64,000 nt of DNA from Hydractinia symbiolongicarpus (Eukaryota > Cnidaria > Hydrozoa > Anthoathecata > Hydractiniidae): contig NC_079875.1 in NCBI RefSeq assembly GCF_029227915.1, forward strand, positions 29,386,001 to 29,450,000, in the 5' to 3' direction. The notes under the pieces were generated by a model. It was not told the DNA's origin. It did not search any database and saw nothing but the letters and a program-made list of their open reading frames with translations. Numbering within the stretch: position 1 is the stretch's first letter; each line of letters opens with the position of its first letter. Positions 63,334 to 64,000 of the stretch are shown here, piece by piece. The position numbers were made by a program, and so were the translations under genes.

Positions 63334-64000
63334 TTAAATATAAACATTGCTTTTAAATTTCGATGCACTGCAAGCTTTGAAATGAACTATTGTACACCAC
63401 ATATGTAGTACATTCTGTATAGTTGCTAGATTGAACTGGAAGTTATAGATACACAGAAAGATCAGTTATTTCAAGTCTTGCAGTGCATATGCATGTTACT
63501 GGTTAGCATTGCATTTTGTTACATTTTGTTACTTTTTTTTCTGTTCATACATATGAACAAGCCTGCAGAAAGTTCAGTCCTTCATGGTTAATGTATAGTC
63601 TATGTATAGTTATATGTATAGTAATATAGTTTCACGACTTGCTTTGTTTTGTTTACTCCTTGCACCTGTGATTGAGTGTACTTTTTCTGTATATAGTTTC
63701 CAGCCTTAAAGCAAAATATACACTCTCACAAGTGATGTCTAACAGTTATTTCAAGGCTTATTTAAAGTAGTAAATGTGGAGCAGTAACTAACAAACAAAG
63801 TAACAAGACATGCTTTTGGCTTGCCTTGTATTAAGCCGTGAATACATTTGTTTTATGCTATACATATATACTAGTTATATAAGTGAAATAATCATCAATC
63901 ATCACTGTTGGGGAGAAATTTTTCGAAGCATTTTTATCCTCCATATTTGGCTGGAAATTCCTTCTCAGTGATTATCAACAGTTATTTCAAGCCATCCATC
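63334..64000. other. Non-coding; thrice-repeated cagttatttcaag
   Basis: The word cagttatttcaag occurs near 63463, 63740 and 63979 at roughly 240-280 bp spacing. A tatagt-rich simple repeat lies at 63590-63630. No gene seen. Confidence 0.4.

Overview
The window looks like AT-rich nuclear DNA of an animal, most plausibly a cnidarian. This is an inference from three things: the mix of element families (P/THAP, PIF/Harbinger, Helentron, CR1/L2-like LINE, Penelope-like, short-LTR Ty3/gypsy), GT-AG introns inside gene relics, and protein families I remember as expanded in cnidarians (USP17-like, P2X7 C-terminal-like, BED/hAT-like). I see no complete conventional host gene. Almost every recognisable coding stretch belongs to, or was carried by, a mobile element.

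Layout. 0-3 kb: 3' part of a BED zinc-finger hAT-like gene (minus), a ubiquitin-specific-protease (USP) fragment and a two-exon unknown gene (plus). 3.8-13.6 kb: LINE pieces, an inverted USP repeat, and a complete 4.6-kb P-superfamily transposon inserted into a LINE reverse transcriptase with perfect terminal inverted repeats and a 7-bp target duplication. The P element carries two convergent genes. 13.6-25.7 kb: mostly non-coding, with one unknown ORF at 14.2 kb, a 135-bp mini-Helitron at 19.7 kb and a GC-richer gypsy integrase relic at 20.5-21.9 kb. 25.7-29.3 kb: a DDE-transposase C-terminus facing a P2X7-like domain, then a Harbinger element truncated at its right end. 29.3-34.7 kb: a 540-bp direct repeat, two more USP copies and a Penelope-like fragment. 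34.9-38.7 kb: a second P2X7-like domain facing a THAP-domain fragment, a zinc-finger relic and a LINE endonuclease. 39.1-43.4 kb: two related Helitrons head to tail. 43.4-47.7 kb: a 125-bp satellite with higher-order structure. 48.0-54.0 kb: a decayed autonomous Helentron (cysteine-protease-like domain, HUH Rep, Pif1 helicase, AP-type endonuclease) preceded by 28-bp hairpin repeats. 54.1-54.8 kb: two MITE-like hairpins. 54.9-59.8 kb: an intact, apparently young Ty3/gypsy element with identical 167-bp LTRs. 62.4-63.3 kb: an RPA-like single-strand-binding relic.

The most interesting signals are: (1) a dispersed repeat family whose passenger is a USP deubiquitinase, in four copies of at least two subfamilies, three of them followed by related tail repeats or a C-terminal extension; (2) a P element with a second, opposite-strand C2H2 gene between its TIRs; (3) two independent places where a P2X7-like domain ORF converges on a transposase or THAP ORF; (4) Helitron ends whose terminal hairpins differ in sequence but keep pairing; and (5) the domain architecture of the Helentron. 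All identities and percentages are by eye; no search or alignment was run.
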